DNA of 35,885 bases, taken from contig CALRFG010000003.1 of assembly GCA_943356525.1 (NCBI GenBank), forward strand, positions 1 to 35,885, read 5' to 3'. A model generated the notes under the pieces. The model searched no databases. It had not been told where the DNA came from and worked only from the letters and a program-made list of their open reading frames with translations. Shown piece after piece: positions 1 to 8,672 of the stretch. The position numbers and the translations under genes were made by a program. Position 1 is the first letter of the stretch; each line of letters starts with the position of its first letter. The stretch comes from Candidatus Nomurabacteria bacterium (GTDB lineage: Bacteria > Patescibacteriota > Minisyncoccia > Phycocordibacterales > CAIZLB01).

Positions 1-12
1 GGGTCACAAAAT

Positions 13-42
13 AAAAAACCTCAACAACAAATGAGGTTTTTT
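13..42 (-). terminator. Rho-independent terminator downstream of umuC (potentially bidirectional)
   Basis: AAAAAACCTCA - acaacaaa - TGAGGTTTTTT inverted repeat directly after the umuC stop on the minus strand; T-run on either strand. Confidence 0.8.
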
Positions 43-44
43 CT

Positions 45-1397
45 TTACCCAATCCTCACCTTCATTAACTCCTTCCACACCGTCGTATACCTTGGACTCA
101 TATGATTTCTCTTCATGGACCATTTCGTTGACTCTTTTTTATTTGCCGCACTATTCCCCCGCAACCTATCTGGTGTTCCTTGAGAGGCTACAACGATAGC
201 ATTGTTTCCAAACTTTTTATTTATCTTATCCAGCGTATCCATAATTTCATTTTTCTCAGTATTTATAAAATCAAAAAATGAATGAGTTATAGTGTCATCT
301 TTTTTTAAATCATGAAATACAGCTCCTGCTTTTACATATTGATAATCTTCTCCTTTTTGATTTTTCTTTACATAACATTTTTTAAATAAATCAGCTGCAA
401 TTTTACTCAACACTAAAGTATCATTTGTTGGTTTTGATAATTCTATCGACGCTGTACCAAATATTTTATTTTGAGAATGTCGACCTGTAGAAATCTCCAC
501 ACTTAATACACCTGTAACAAGTTTTTCCTGCCTAAGCTTTTCTGCACCTCGGGCTATATGAGTTGAGAGAGCTTGTAGTATAAGTTTTGAATCATTTAGC
601 TTAAGTCCAAAAGACCGACTTCTTACCAGGCTTTTTCTTTGAGCATGTCCTGACTCTATGGGATTACATACGACACCTTGCAGTTCAAGAGTGGTTTTCT
701 GTAAAACAATATTATATTTCTTACCTATTACCTTTGCGTCTGCTTCCGCTAAGTTATGGGCTGTATTTATCCCGATACTTTGCAACTTATCTCCAAAACC
801 CCGTCCTATGCCCCACACATCTCCTATAGGTGTGGTTTTCATTGATAGTAATTTATCTGGATAATTCCAAAAACATACTGCTGGAATCTTTTTTTCCCTT
901 AATAACTTTTTAGTAACATCACTCCCTAGCTTAGCCAATGTTTTTGTCTCAGCAATAGACACTCGAACAGGAATACCTGTTCCCTTCATAACTGTGTGAT
1001 ATATATCTTTAGCTAATTTTTGTAGTCTTATTCTTTCATCTTCAATATCTTCATCATCTGCCTCAAGCTCAATAAATGCCTCATCAATTGAATAAACTTC
1101 AACATTATCACTAAACTTTTTTATGGTTTGCATCACTCTTCGACTCATATCTCCATACAAACAATAATTGGATGAAAATACTGCAACTTTATTTTTTACC
1201 ATTATATCTTTTACTTTAAAGAATGGTGTGCCAATACTTATACCTAAACTTTTAACCTCAGGTGTTAATGAAATAACACAACCATCATTATTTGATAATA
1301 CACAAATAGATCTATCTTTCAATTCAGGACGAAAAACTCTTTCACATGAGCAATAAAAAGATGAGCAATCAATCAGAGCAAAGAGTTTTACTTTCAT
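45..1397 (-). CDS. umuC: Y-family DNA polymerase V catalytic subunit UmuC
   Basis: Motifs ALIDCSSFYCSCERVFRPEL, VLSNNDGCVISL, YSIDEAFIEL, KTLAKLGSDVTKK, VWGIGRG; ATG overlaps the umuD stop. Confidence 0.95.
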   Translation of the reverse strand: MKVKLFALIDCSSFYCSCERVFRPELKDRSICVLSNNDGCVISLTPEVKSLGISIGTPFFKVKDIMVKNKVAVFSSNYCLYGDMSRRVMQTIKKFSDNVEVYSIDEAFIELEADDEDIEDERIRLQKLAKDIYHTVMKGTGIPVRVSIAETKTLAKLGSDVTKKLLREKKIPAVCFWNYPDKLLSMKTTPIGDVWGIGRGFGDKLQSIGINTAHNLAEADAKVIGKKYNIVLQKTTLELQGVVCNPIESGHAQRKSLVRSRSFGLKLNDSKLILQALSTHIARGAEKLRQEKLVTGVLSVEISTGRHSQNKIFGTASIELSKPTNDTLVLSKIAADLFKKCYVKKNQKGEDYQYVKAGAVFHDLKKDDTITHSFFDFINTEKNEIMDTLDKINKKFGNNAIVVASQGTPDRLRGNSAANKKESTKWSMKRNHMSPRYTTVWKELMKVRIG

Positions 1398-1819
1398 TTT
1401 CTTTTAAGAACTCGAGCTAGTCCTGTTACTACACCCCAAACTTGTACCTCTTGTCCTTCGACTGGAATAATATTTTCAAACTCTTCATTTGATGCTTCAA
1501 AGAATATTTGATTACCTTTTTTACGAAATGTTTTTACAGTAAACTCATTATCGATTGCGGCAATGACAATATCTCCATCCCTTGCTTCTAAATCTTTTCG
1601 AACGCATAAAATATCCTCTGGTATGATGCCAGAATTTTTCATAGAATACCCTTCAGCTCTTACATAAAATGACGTTGACTCATCGACATGGAATAAGTCG
1701 TTTATATCTATAACACGCTCAGTATAGTCGTCTGCAGGCGATGCAAAACCAGCTTTGACATAGTGAGATACCAAAGGGATAGGTTTAGGTGATGTTTGTT
1801 TATAGTCGATAATACGCAT
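1394..1819 (-). CDS. umuD: UmuD-like S24 (LexA-family) self-cleaving peptidase
   Basis: AG cleavage motif (VKAGFASPADDY), catalytic GYSMKNSGI serine and EFTVKTF lysine; operon with umuC. Confidence 0.93.
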   Translation of the reverse strand: MRIIDYKQTSPKPIPLVSHYVKAGFASPADDYTERVIDINDLFHVDESTSFYVRAEGYSMKNSGIIPEDILCVRKDLEARDGDIVIAAIDNEFTVKTFRKKGNQIFFEASNEEFENIIPVEGQEVQVWGVVTGLARVLKRK

Positions 1820-1827
1820 TACTCTCT

Positions 1828-1856
1828 ATTGTAAACCATAGTTCACCAGATGGCAA
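1828..1856 (-). promoter_or_regulatory. umuD promoter with embedded LexA/SOS-like operator
   Basis: Minus strand TTGCCA-N17-TACAAT; imperfect palindrome GTGAAC-TATG-GTTTAC (1831-1846) overlaps spacer and -10. Confidence 0.65.
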
Positions 1857-1914
1857 AGTGAGGATGTGTTGTGATATTTATGTATTAATAAAAATATAGA
1901 CGTTAAAGGTAAAA

Positions 1915-2295
1915 TTACTTCAACTTATTAAACATATCAATCAACTTATCTAACTTTGCATTTGCTGAAGATAATTCTCTTTTCAATTCTGCTATTCTAA
2001 CCTCCTGCGATGGAGCATAGTTTGAAGTTAAAGGATTTGCTGGTTGTACAAAGTTTTCTGGTGTATCAAATATAGTCTTATCTTTTCGTCTTACATAAGC
2101 ACCTTCAACAGCTGAAGGTTCTCTCATATGTTTAAAACATTCATCACAAAATACCGGCTTTTTACCGTTTGGTTTGAAAGGCACTTCACATGCTTTGTGA
2201 CATGTATCGCATATAGTTTTAAATACTGGGTTGTGTATAGAGTGTACACGTTTAGTGTCATCAGATTCTGCTTTTTTAGGTTTTATATTTTTCAT
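1915..2295 (-). CDS. Zinc-ribbon protein (CxxC...CxxC) with C-terminal coiled coil
   Basis: CDTCHKACEVPFKPNGKKPVFCDECF motif; C-terminal RIAELKRELSSANAKLDKLIDMFNKL looks coiled coil; -10 box 6 nt before ATG. Confidence 0.75.
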   Translation of the reverse strand: MKNIKPKKAESDDTKRVHSIHNPVFKTICDTCHKACEVPFKPNGKKPVFCDECFKHMREPSAVEGAYVRRKDKTIFDTPENFVQPANPLTSNYAPSQEVRIAELKRELSSANAKLDKLIDMFNKLK

Positions 2296-2371
2296 ATAAT
2301 GATTATATCATAGATTAGAGAATATGTAAAATTTACCCTTATACCCTATTGATTTCTGATATAATTGAATC

Positions 2372-2899
2372 ATGAAAAATTCAATGAAAATTTTAATTAC
2401 TATACTAGTCTTTATCATCCTAGTTGGATCATTCTATATTTACAAAATAAAAAAAGATGGCAACACTGAACCCTTTATACCTATAGTTTCAAAAAATCCT
2501 CAAGGAAATAAAAGTTTAACAGATGAACAGTTTACAAACATATCTGAAGATCCTGAAGCGAAAGTTTTAGCACGTGGCGATATAAATAAAGATGGTTTTG
2601 AAGATGCGATAGTTGCAGAAACTTTTTGTGGTGCATCTTGTTCTGTAAACATGGCCGTTGTCTTAAATCAAGAAAACAAAAAAACTATGATTATAGAAAA
2701 TAATCGTTTCGAAGGCTATACAGCTGGAACAGCTCTAAAGAGTGATGTACAGGAAGTAACCATAGAAAATGGGACCATCTCAATAACAGGTAGAGGTCTT
2801 GATTGTGACTATACATGTAGCGAGGAAATATGGAATGTTATAAAAACTTTAAAATATGAGTTGATCGATAATAATATCGTCAGACTTCCTATTAATTAA
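2372..2899 (+). CDS. Membrane-anchored hypothetical protein
   Basis: N-terminal TM helix, extracellular domain with four Cys, GDINKDGFEDAIVAE (FG-GAP/EF-hand-like) segment; TGATATAAT 6 nt upstream of ATG. Confidence 0.7.
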   Translation: MKNSMKILITILVFIILVGSFYIYKIKKDGNTEPFIPIVSKNPQGNKSLTDEQFTNISEDPEAKVLARGDINKDGFEDAIVAETFCGASCSVNMAVVLNQENKKTMIIENNRFEGYTAGTALKSDVQEVTIENGTISITGRGLDCDYTCSEEIWNVIKTLKYELIDNNIVRLPIN

Positions 2900-3666
2900 T
2901 TTTTAGTAAACCAAGGTATAAACTTATTTGTCTTTTTTTCATAATCAGCAAAATCAGGATTTTCTTTCATTTTCTTTTCGAGCATTGGTATACCTGATAT
3001 TTTTAAAATAAGAATAGTTATAGTCAACGGACCTAAAACAGAGAACCAGACCATATTAGCAGACAAAGAAATAATCCATATACCCCACCACATAGTTACT
3101 TCACCAAAATAATTAGGATGTCGTGTCAATTTCCATAAACCTTCTCTCATTAATTTACCTTTGTTGTCAGAGTTTTTTATAAAATTTGATAGTTGCTTAT
3201 CGCCTACTGATTCAAAGTAAAATCCCGTAATCCAAACAATTAATCCTAATAAATCTAACAGTCCAAGAGATGAGAAAATATTTTCATTAATAACAAGAGT
3301 CGGTAAAACTATCATAAAAAGTAAAGCACCTTGTAGTATATAAACTTGCAAATAGGATCTTAGATAAAACCATTTACCCCACTCTTCTCTCCAGGCTAAA
3401 TATCTATAATCCTCAGTCTTACCTTTATTTCTTTTATAAATATGATAAGCAAGTCTTATGCCCCATATGGTTATAAGTAAAGCAACAAGTACACCCCTTA
3501 AGCCAGATTCAAAATCTCTGACCCAAAAAGATAACCAAGTCAAAATAATAAAACCTAATCCCCAAGCTATATCAGCAACATCATTTCTTTTTTTAAATAA
3601 AGATATAATATACCAAACACTCATGTATATAAATAAAACTAAAGCTAACGATGTATAATAATTCAT
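2896..3666 (-). CDS. DUF1295 / steroid 5-alpha-reductase-like membrane protein
   Basis: Multi-TM; DVAWGLGF-like DIAWGLGFI, YRYLAWREEWG, GLWKLTRHPNYFGEVTMWWGIW signature. Confidence 0.88.
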   Translation of the reverse strand: MNYYTSLALVLFIYMSVWYIISLFKKRNDVADIAWGLGFIILTWLSFWVRDFESGLRGVLVALLITIWGIRLAYHIYKRNKGKTEDYRYLAWREEWGKWFYLRSYLQVYILQGALLFMIVLPTLVINENIFSSLGLLDLLGLIVWITGFYFESVGDKQLSNFIKNSDNKGKLMREGLWKLTRHPNYFGEVTMWWGIWIISLSANMVWFSVLGPLTITILILKISGIPMLEKKMKENPDFADYEKKTNKFIPWFTKN

Positions 3667-3669
3667 ATA

Positions 3670-4062
3670 TTAAAATCTATTGAATATTAAAAAAGTGAGT
3701 GACGCTACAGCCGCAGTTACAAAAGAACCCCAGATAAGATCAACTATTGTTACCAATATAGGCCATTTGTCCAAAGTAGCAAGATTAGTCAAATCGTAGG
3801 TAGCATAAGTAATAAATCCAAACAATGCACCAAATAAAAGCGCATGTGTCAGCGAGCCTTTATCTATTGCTGGATTTATAACAAATAAAATCAAAGCCGC
3901 AATAAATAATAAGTAAAAGACCAAAGCAGCTATCCAATTAATATCTGTTTTAAATAAAAAACCAATCTGTTTGGCATAAAAACTTTTAGCTATGAGCCCA
4001 AGCCATAGACCGTCTAGGATTAGAAATATTGGTAATGCTATGAAATATAATTTTATGAACAT
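3670..4062 (-). CDS. DUF2177 family membrane protein (start revised from ORF-track 4080)
   Basis: PIFLILDGLWLGLIAKSFY, GALFGFITYATYDLTNLATLDKWP typical of DUF2177; ATG at 4062 has TGGTATAAT 6 nt upstream, whereas the TTG at 4080 lies in promoter DNA. Confidence 0.85.
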   Translation of the reverse strand: MFIKLYFIALPIFLILDGLWLGLIAKSFYAKQIGFLFKTDINWIAALVFYLLFIAALILFVINPAIDKGSLTHALLFGALFGFITYATYDLTNLATLDKWPILVTIVDLIWGSFVTAAVASLTFLIFNRF

Positions 4063-4089
4063 GAGTTTATTATACCACAAGATTTAATA

Positions 4090-4118
4090 TTGCTAGAGTT
4101 TAATTTAGATGGTATATT
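4090..4118 (+). promoter_or_regulatory. Predicted promoter of 4145 gene
   Basis: TTGCTA-N17-TATATT. Confidence 0.5.
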
Positions 4119-4144
4119 CTATTTGTTAAACACTAAAAAATATA

Positions 4145-4540
4145 ATGGAAACAACAACCGATCACTTTCCATGGACAACTTCCATGATGGTCTTTGTTAT
4201 AGACAAAGACGGTAGAGTTATTCTTAAGGTAAACAATGAACACTGGACCACTTTCAAACTTGACACAACTGGTGATGTTATTATCAGAGATATGGTATGT
4301 AAGGAATTATTTTCAAGCGATATACTTACGTATCCAGAGGATCTTAAACACCAGGGTATTTTAATCAATGAAGGTAGGAATATTTTTATTTATACAGTAA
4401 GTAACTTTGCTACCAATAGTCCTATTCCTTCACTAGGCTCTTTGTGGTATTCAAGGGAAGAAATACCATTTCACAGAATGTCCAGTTTTGAAAAGCATGT
4501 TTTGATAATGATTTTAGATGGGGAAAAAATTGGAATGTGA
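4145..4540 (+). CDS. Divergent Nudix-like protein, Nudix box degenerate
   Basis: MMVFVIDKDGRVILKVNN...W...G...CKELFSSDI in place of the Nudix box; C-terminal LWYSREEIPFHRM resembles MTH1-type WF..DQIPF..M. Confidence 0.55.
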   Translation: METTTDHFPWTTSMMVFVIDKDGRVILKVNNEHWTTFKLDTTGDVIIRDMVCKELFSSDILTYPEDLKHQGILINEGRNIFIYTVSNFATNSPIPSLGSLWYSREEIPFHRMSSFEKHVLIMILDGEKIGM

Positions 4541-4571
4541 AAATGTTTTATTAAACTACGTTCATCAACCC

Positions 4572-4607
4572 AAAAACCGCGGACCTTCACAGGACCGCGG
4601 TTTTTTT
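4572..4607 (+). terminator. Rho-independent terminator
   Basis: AAAAACCGCGG...CCGCGGTTTTTTT. Confidence 0.88.
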
Positions 4608-4632
4608 CTTTTCTGTGTTTTGTAAATTATTT

Positions 4633-5265
4633 TTACAAAGCTTTCAGTATCTCAATTTCCTTTGTCTGAGATTCGATAATATCTTTTGCTATCTGATATG
4701 TTTCATCAACTGCAGGATGTGAATTTGTGATAGTTAAGCCATTTTCAGTATTTGAACTAGATTTTTTAGCTTTATCTATAGCTTTTATAAAATCTTTTGC
4801 TTCCTCTATTGCTTTTTTATGATGTTTTATCATATCTTTTGTATAGGTTTTTGCAAGTTCGTCGCCTTTAAGATTTGTAGTATCGCTCATCATATGTTTA
4901 TAATGGCCATCTGTATTTTTACCATCCATACTCATATCCATACTCATAGTAGGTATATATTCTCCACCTAAATACTGCTCATGAATATTTTTCATTTTAG
5001 AAATTTCAAAAGATTGTATATCAACAACATTGGCTGCAAATATTCTAAGTTTTGGTTCTGATATCTCTAAATCATTCATAACCTTCATGGATGAAGTTAC
5101 AGCCTCTTGATGATGAGGTATCATCATGTTAATAAATTTTTTAACTATAATAGCTGTATCTTTTTCGTCTTTTTTCATAAATGAACCGTCACTGTAACTC
5201 TTATATATTGTAAATCCAACGGCTATTAGTATAAGTAATGTGATTGTTATTGTAAGTTTTTTCAT
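4633..5265 (-). CDS. DUF305 family protein, membrane-anchored
   Basis: Two conserved MIPHHQEAV and MIKHHKKAIEEA motifs after an N-terminal TM. Confidence 0.88.
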   Translation of the reverse strand: MKKLTITITLLILIAVGFTIYKSYSDGSFMKKDEKDTAIIVKKFINMMIPHHQEAVTSSMKVMNDLEISEPKLRIFAANVVDIQSFEISKMKNIHEQYLGGEYIPTMSMDMSMDGKNTDGHYKHMMSDTTNLKGDELAKTYTKDMIKHHKKAIEEAKDFIKAIDKAKKSSSNTENGLTITNSHPAVDETYQIAKDIIESQTKEIEILKAL

Positions 5266-5286
5266 GTATTATAGTATAACACACAG

Positions 5287-5368
5287 GCTGAGATGGCGGA
5301 ATGGTAGACGCACGCGACTCAAAATCGCGCAGGGCAACCTAGTGAGGGTTCAAGTCCCTCTCTCAGCA
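5287..5368 (+). tRNA. tRNA-Leu (CAA)
   Basis: Acceptor GCTGAGA/TCTCAGC, anticodon arm CGCGA-CTCAAAA-TCGCG, long variable arm, T-arm GAGGG-TTCAAGT-CCCTC; CCA not encoded. Confidence 0.95.
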
Positions 5369-5373
5369 CAAGG

Positions 5374-5398
5374 AAAAAAGAGCTTTTAGCTCTTTTTT
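5374..5398 (+). terminator. Terminator hairpin after tRNA-Leu
   Basis: AAAAAAGAGCT-TTT-AGCTCTTTTTT. Confidence 0.8.
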
Positions 5399-5411
5399 CT
5401 TGGGATGGAGA

Positions 5412-5524
5412 GAAAGTGCATAATTGCACTTTCGTGAGGGACTTGAAAGGGTTCTTTCTTATTTTCAAACAGCTTTGCTGTGAGAAAATGGAAAACCCGT
5501 ACTGAAGCTGTAAGCTTCAAGTCC
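5412..5524 (+). other. Highly structured intergenic element between tRNA-Leu and miaA
   Basis: Hairpin GAAAGTGCA-TAAT-TGCACTTTC (5412-5433); arms GGACTTGAA (5439-5447) and TTCAAGTCC (5516-5524) enclosing long hairpin GGGTT...ACAGC-TTT-GCTGT...AACCC and hairpin TGAAGCT-GTA-AGCTTCA. Confidence 0.6.
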
Positions 5525-5543
5525 AAAAGTATATAATAAACCT

Positions 5544-6479
5544 ATGCCCAAACCCAAAATCATCACTATACTCGGCCCCACTGCCATAGGAAAATCAGAT
5601 CTTGCTGTATCTATTTCTCTTTATCTAAAAAAACAAAACATCAACTCTGAGATAATATCAGCTGACTCAAGACAAGTATACAAATACTTAGACATAGGAA
5701 CAGGAAAAATTACAAAAGAGGAAATGAAAAATGTCCCCCATCACATGCTAGACATATTAAACCCTGGTCAGGAGTATAGTGTTTTTCAATATGCACAGGA
5801 TGCAAATAAAATTATAGAATCTTTATTGTCAAAAAGTATTATCCCAATAATATGCGGTGGTACAGGTCAATACATCAACGCGTTACTATTTGAAACATCT
5901 GGAGCAGGTGCAAAACAAAATTCTGAACTAAGAGAAAATCTAGAGCGTGAAAGTTTGGATTATTTACAAACACAATTGAAAAATCTTGCTGAAAAACACA
6001 GTACAGATATTTCAAAAATAGATATTAAAAATAAAAGACGGGTTATAAGAGCAATAGAAATAATCACAGAGCTTGGATATATACCTGAGATAAAGGTAAA
6101 TGATAAATATGAAAATATTATCGTAGGACTCGACACTGATTATGAAATTTTACAAAACAGAATAAAAACAAGAATAGAAAAAAGATTGGATCAAGGAATG
6201 ATACAGGAAGTGGAAAATCTATTAAAAGAAAATAAAGTTGATCATACTCGGTTACAAAAATTAGGACTTGAATATAAATTTATTTCAGATTACTTGACAG
6301 GACTATTGACAGTGGATGATTTTAAAGAAAAATTATACTTTGCTATAATTCATTATGCAAAAAGACAAAAAACTTGGTTTAAAAATAACAAAGAATTAAA
6401 AGATAAAATTGTTTGGTTTGATACTCAAGATGAAAAATATCAAGAGAAAGTAGAAAAATTTATTCAGACTTCCATCTAG
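5544..6479 (+). CDS. miaA: tRNA dimethylallyltransferase MiaA
   Basis: ILGPTAIGKSDLAV, EIISADSRQVYKYLDIGTGK, VPHHMLDI, GGTGQYI motifs. Confidence 0.96.
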   Translation: MPKPKIITILGPTAIGKSDLAVSISLYLKKQNINSEIISADSRQVYKYLDIGTGKITKEEMKNVPHHMLDILNPGQEYSVFQYAQDANKIIESLLSKSIIPIICGGTGQYINALLFETSGAGAKQNSELRENLERESLDYLQTQLKNLAEKHSTDISKIDIKNKRRVIRAIEIITELGYIPEIKVNDKYENIIVGLDTDYEILQNRIKTRIEKRLDQGMIQEVENLLKENKVDHTRLQKLGLEYKFISDYLTGLLTVDDFKEKLYFAIIHYAKRQKTWFKNNKELKDKIVWFDTQDEKYQEKVEKFIQTSI

Positions 6480-7329
6480 CAACTATTCCACAAGGTAATA
6501 ATTTTCCTGTAGAATCTTGTATAGTTAATTCTTTACTTTCAACCTTTCCTTTTGTGAAAATAGCTTCTAAGTTTTGTTTATAGGCAATATGTGAATATCC
6601 ACTAGCGTATCCGTTTACTATAAAAAATAATGCATCAGGTGCCAAAAGTTTTGCAGTCTCTTGTACAAAATCTATAAACTGTTCTTCAAGTTTCCACACC
6701 TGCCCTGCTGATCCACGACCAAATGCGGGTGGGTCCATGATAATACCTTGGTATGTGTTTCCTCGTCTAAGTTCTTTTTTTACAAATGCAAAAGCATCAT
6801 CCAATATCCATCTTATAGGTTTATCTTTAAGTCCAGATAATTCTGCATTTTTCATGCCAACACCGATAGATGGTTTTGATGCATCGACATGAGTCACTTC
6901 AGCACCAGAATTAGCTGCAACTAGAGATGCGCAACCAGTGTAGCCAAAAAGATTTAGGACTTTTATGTTTTTATTTTTATCTATTTTTTTTGATTGCGAA
7001 ATAGTTTCATTAACAAATTTCCAATTGTCATATTGTTCTGGGAAAATACCAGTGTGTTTGAATGGATTTAATTTTACTCCACATCTCAAACCTTTGAAGA
7101 AAATTATAGAAAAATCATCTGGTAAATCTTTATTCGTTTTCCAAATTCCTCTTTCTTCTCTTTTTCCACCTTTGTCTTCAACAAAAATAGCATCGGGTTT
7201 TTCCCATTCTTTGGTTAGTTTCTTAGGCCATAAAGCTTGAGGGTCAGGACGGTCCATGATGAAACCGTTGTATGATTCAAGTTTACGTTTATCTCCAGTG
7301 TCTATAAGGGAGTATTGTAGGTCTTTCAT
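6460..7329 (-). CDS. Class I SAM-dependent (RlmI/RlmK-like) methyltransferase
   Basis: VLNLFGYTGCASLVAANSGAEVTHVDASK, DDAFAFVKKE, GIIMDPPAFGRG. Confidence 0.88.
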   Translation of the reverse strand: MKDLQYSLIDTGDKRKLESYNGFIMDRPDPQALWPKKLTKEWEKPDAIFVEDKGGKREERGIWKTNKDLPDDFSIIFFKGLRCGVKLNPFKHTGIFPEQYDNWKFVNETISQSKKIDKNKNIKVLNLFGYTGCASLVAANSGAEVTHVDASKPSIGVGMKNAELSGLKDKPIRWILDDAFAFVKKELRRGNTYQGIIMDPPAFGRGSAGQVWKLEEQFIDFVQETAKLLAPDALFFIVNGYASGYSHIAYKQNLEAIFTKGKVESKELTIQDSTGKLLPCGIVARWKSE

Positions 7330-7406
7330 GGGATTATGGTAGCATATTCGCTCATATAAAAAAACGCATCTTAGGATGAATTTTTTTGTACATGTCGCTC
7401 ATTCTG

Positions 7407-7478
7407 TGCCGCTAGCGGGAATCGAACCTACATCTACCCCTTAGGACGGGACTGTTCTATCCATTGAACTATAGCGGC
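7407..7478 (-). tRNA. tRNA-Arg (CCT)
   Basis: Minus strand GCCGCTA...TAGCGGCA acceptor, D-arm GTTC/GAAC, loop GTCCTAA (CCU anticodon), T-loop TTCGATT; T-stem has one A-C mismatch. Confidence 0.92.
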
Positions 7479-7498
7479 AAACTGACAAAGTCAGTTTT
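7479..7498. other. Hairpin between FKBP gene and tRNA-Arg
   Basis: AAACTGAC-AAA-GTCAGTTT; no T-run on the minus strand. Confidence 0.45.
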
Positions 7499-7503
7499 AT
7501 AAA

Positions 7504-8034
7504 TTATTGTGCAGTACTACTTCCTTGAGCTTCCATAGCTGATTTTTGCTCAGCCATCATACGATCTGCATCAGCTTTTGAAATAACCTCTACAACCTCT
7601 ACATCAAAAATAAGTGTTGAATTTTTAGGAATTATAACTTTTCCGTCTTGTCCTTTTACGTCCTCAATACCATAACCTTTGTCTGGTGTAATAGTAAGTG
7701 TTTTTTTATCACCTCTTTTAGCCCCTATAAGACCCTCATCCCATCCTTTTATAACTTGACCTACTCCAACCTGGAAAACAAAAGGTTGACCTCTTTTATA
7801 TGAAGAATCAAACTCCGTACCGTTAGCAAGTTTTCCTAAATAGTTTATAACTATAACATCCCCCACCTCAGCAGTCTTTGGCTCAGCCAATACTTGCTCT
7901 GTTGTTGTTGCATTTGTTTCCATATTTTTATTTTTATTATTTTTTGTAACTGAATATGCAATATAACCAAATAATATTACAGCTATTAAAATTATAATAT
8001 AGGTTATTTTTTTATTGCCTTGTGTTGTTTCCAT
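7504..8034 (-). CDS. Membrane-anchored FKBP-type peptidyl-prolyl isomerase
   Basis: VINYLGKLANGTEFDSSYKRGQPFVFQVGVGQVIKGWDEGLIGAKRGDKKTLTI...GYG. Confidence 0.95.
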   Translation of the reverse strand: METTQGNKKITYIIILIAVILFGYIAYSVTKNNKNKNMETNATTTEQVLAEPKTAEVGDVIVINYLGKLANGTEFDSSYKRGQPFVFQVGVGQVIKGWDEGLIGAKRGDKKTLTITPDKGYGIEDVKGQDGKVIIPKNSTLIFDVEVVEVISKADADRMMAEQKSAMEAQGSSTAQ

Positions 8035-8050
8035 TTTAATTTTTATTTAT

Positions 8051-8311
8051 TTATTTTATATTTAATAATTCGTCTATTGCTTCTACATCATATCCTACGA
8101 TAATGTGTCCATCTATGTCTGTAACAGGTACACCAAGCTGACCGCTTTTTTGTTTAGCAATCTCTGCCTGGGCCGAATCCTTACCAACGTCAACAGCTTC
8201 ATAAGCAAAACCTTTTTCTGTCAGATAATCTTTTAGCATATGACAAAACTTACAGCTTTCAGTGCTGTAAATAATTATTTTATTTTTTTGTTCTGTTGTA
8301 TTTGTATCCAT
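8051..8311 (-). CDS. Glutaredoxin-family protein (start revised from 8320)
   Basis: IIYSTESCKFCHMLKDYL..KG..YEAVDV, GVPVTDIDGHIIVGYD; TGATATAAT overlaps the track ATG, MDTNTTEQ start lies 7 nt after it. Confidence 0.9.
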   Translation of the reverse strand: MDTNTTEQKNKIIIYSTESCKFCHMLKDYLTEKGFAYEAVDVGKDSAQAEIAKQKSGQLGVPVTDIDGHIIVGYDVEAIDELLNIK

Positions 8312-8332
8312 AGAAAACATTATATCATTTAT

Positions 8333-8653
8333 TTATCTTTTATCTATAATTTTTATAATTTTCTCATCTTCTTTAGAAACGTCAAGTTTTTTTCTGATTT
8401 CATAATCTAAACCTTGATCAGTTTTCAATCTATCTATGTCTTTATTTAGCTGAGCTTCTCTATTTTTTTGACTTTGATAAGATTCAGTTTCCTTATTGTA
8501 TTTATCTTTTAAATTAAAATAGTTTTTAAAAACCCTTATATTACCTCGAATCAGTATAATTATAATAATAAGAGCAATAAATAAAGTCCACTTAGAACTT
8601 AAAATTCTATTGATAGATGCTTGTTGTTTTTTACGGACTTGAAATTCTCTCAT
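8333..8653 (-). CDS. FtsB/DivIC-like septum formation initiator
   Basis: Single TM followed by coiled coil, ~106 aa. Confidence 0.6.
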   Translation of the reverse strand: MREFQVRKKQQASINRILSSKWTLFIALIIIIILIRGNIRVFKNYFNLKDKYNKETESYQSQKNREAQLNKDIDRLKTDQGLDYEIRKKLDVSKEDEKIIKIIDKR

Positions 8654-8672
8654 TTATTGCTATATTTATATC

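Noticed and set aside
5436-5447. Partial tRNA gene on the reverse strand from the T-arm match
   Set aside because: Only 12 nt match; surrounding sequence does not complete a T-arm or acceptor stem.
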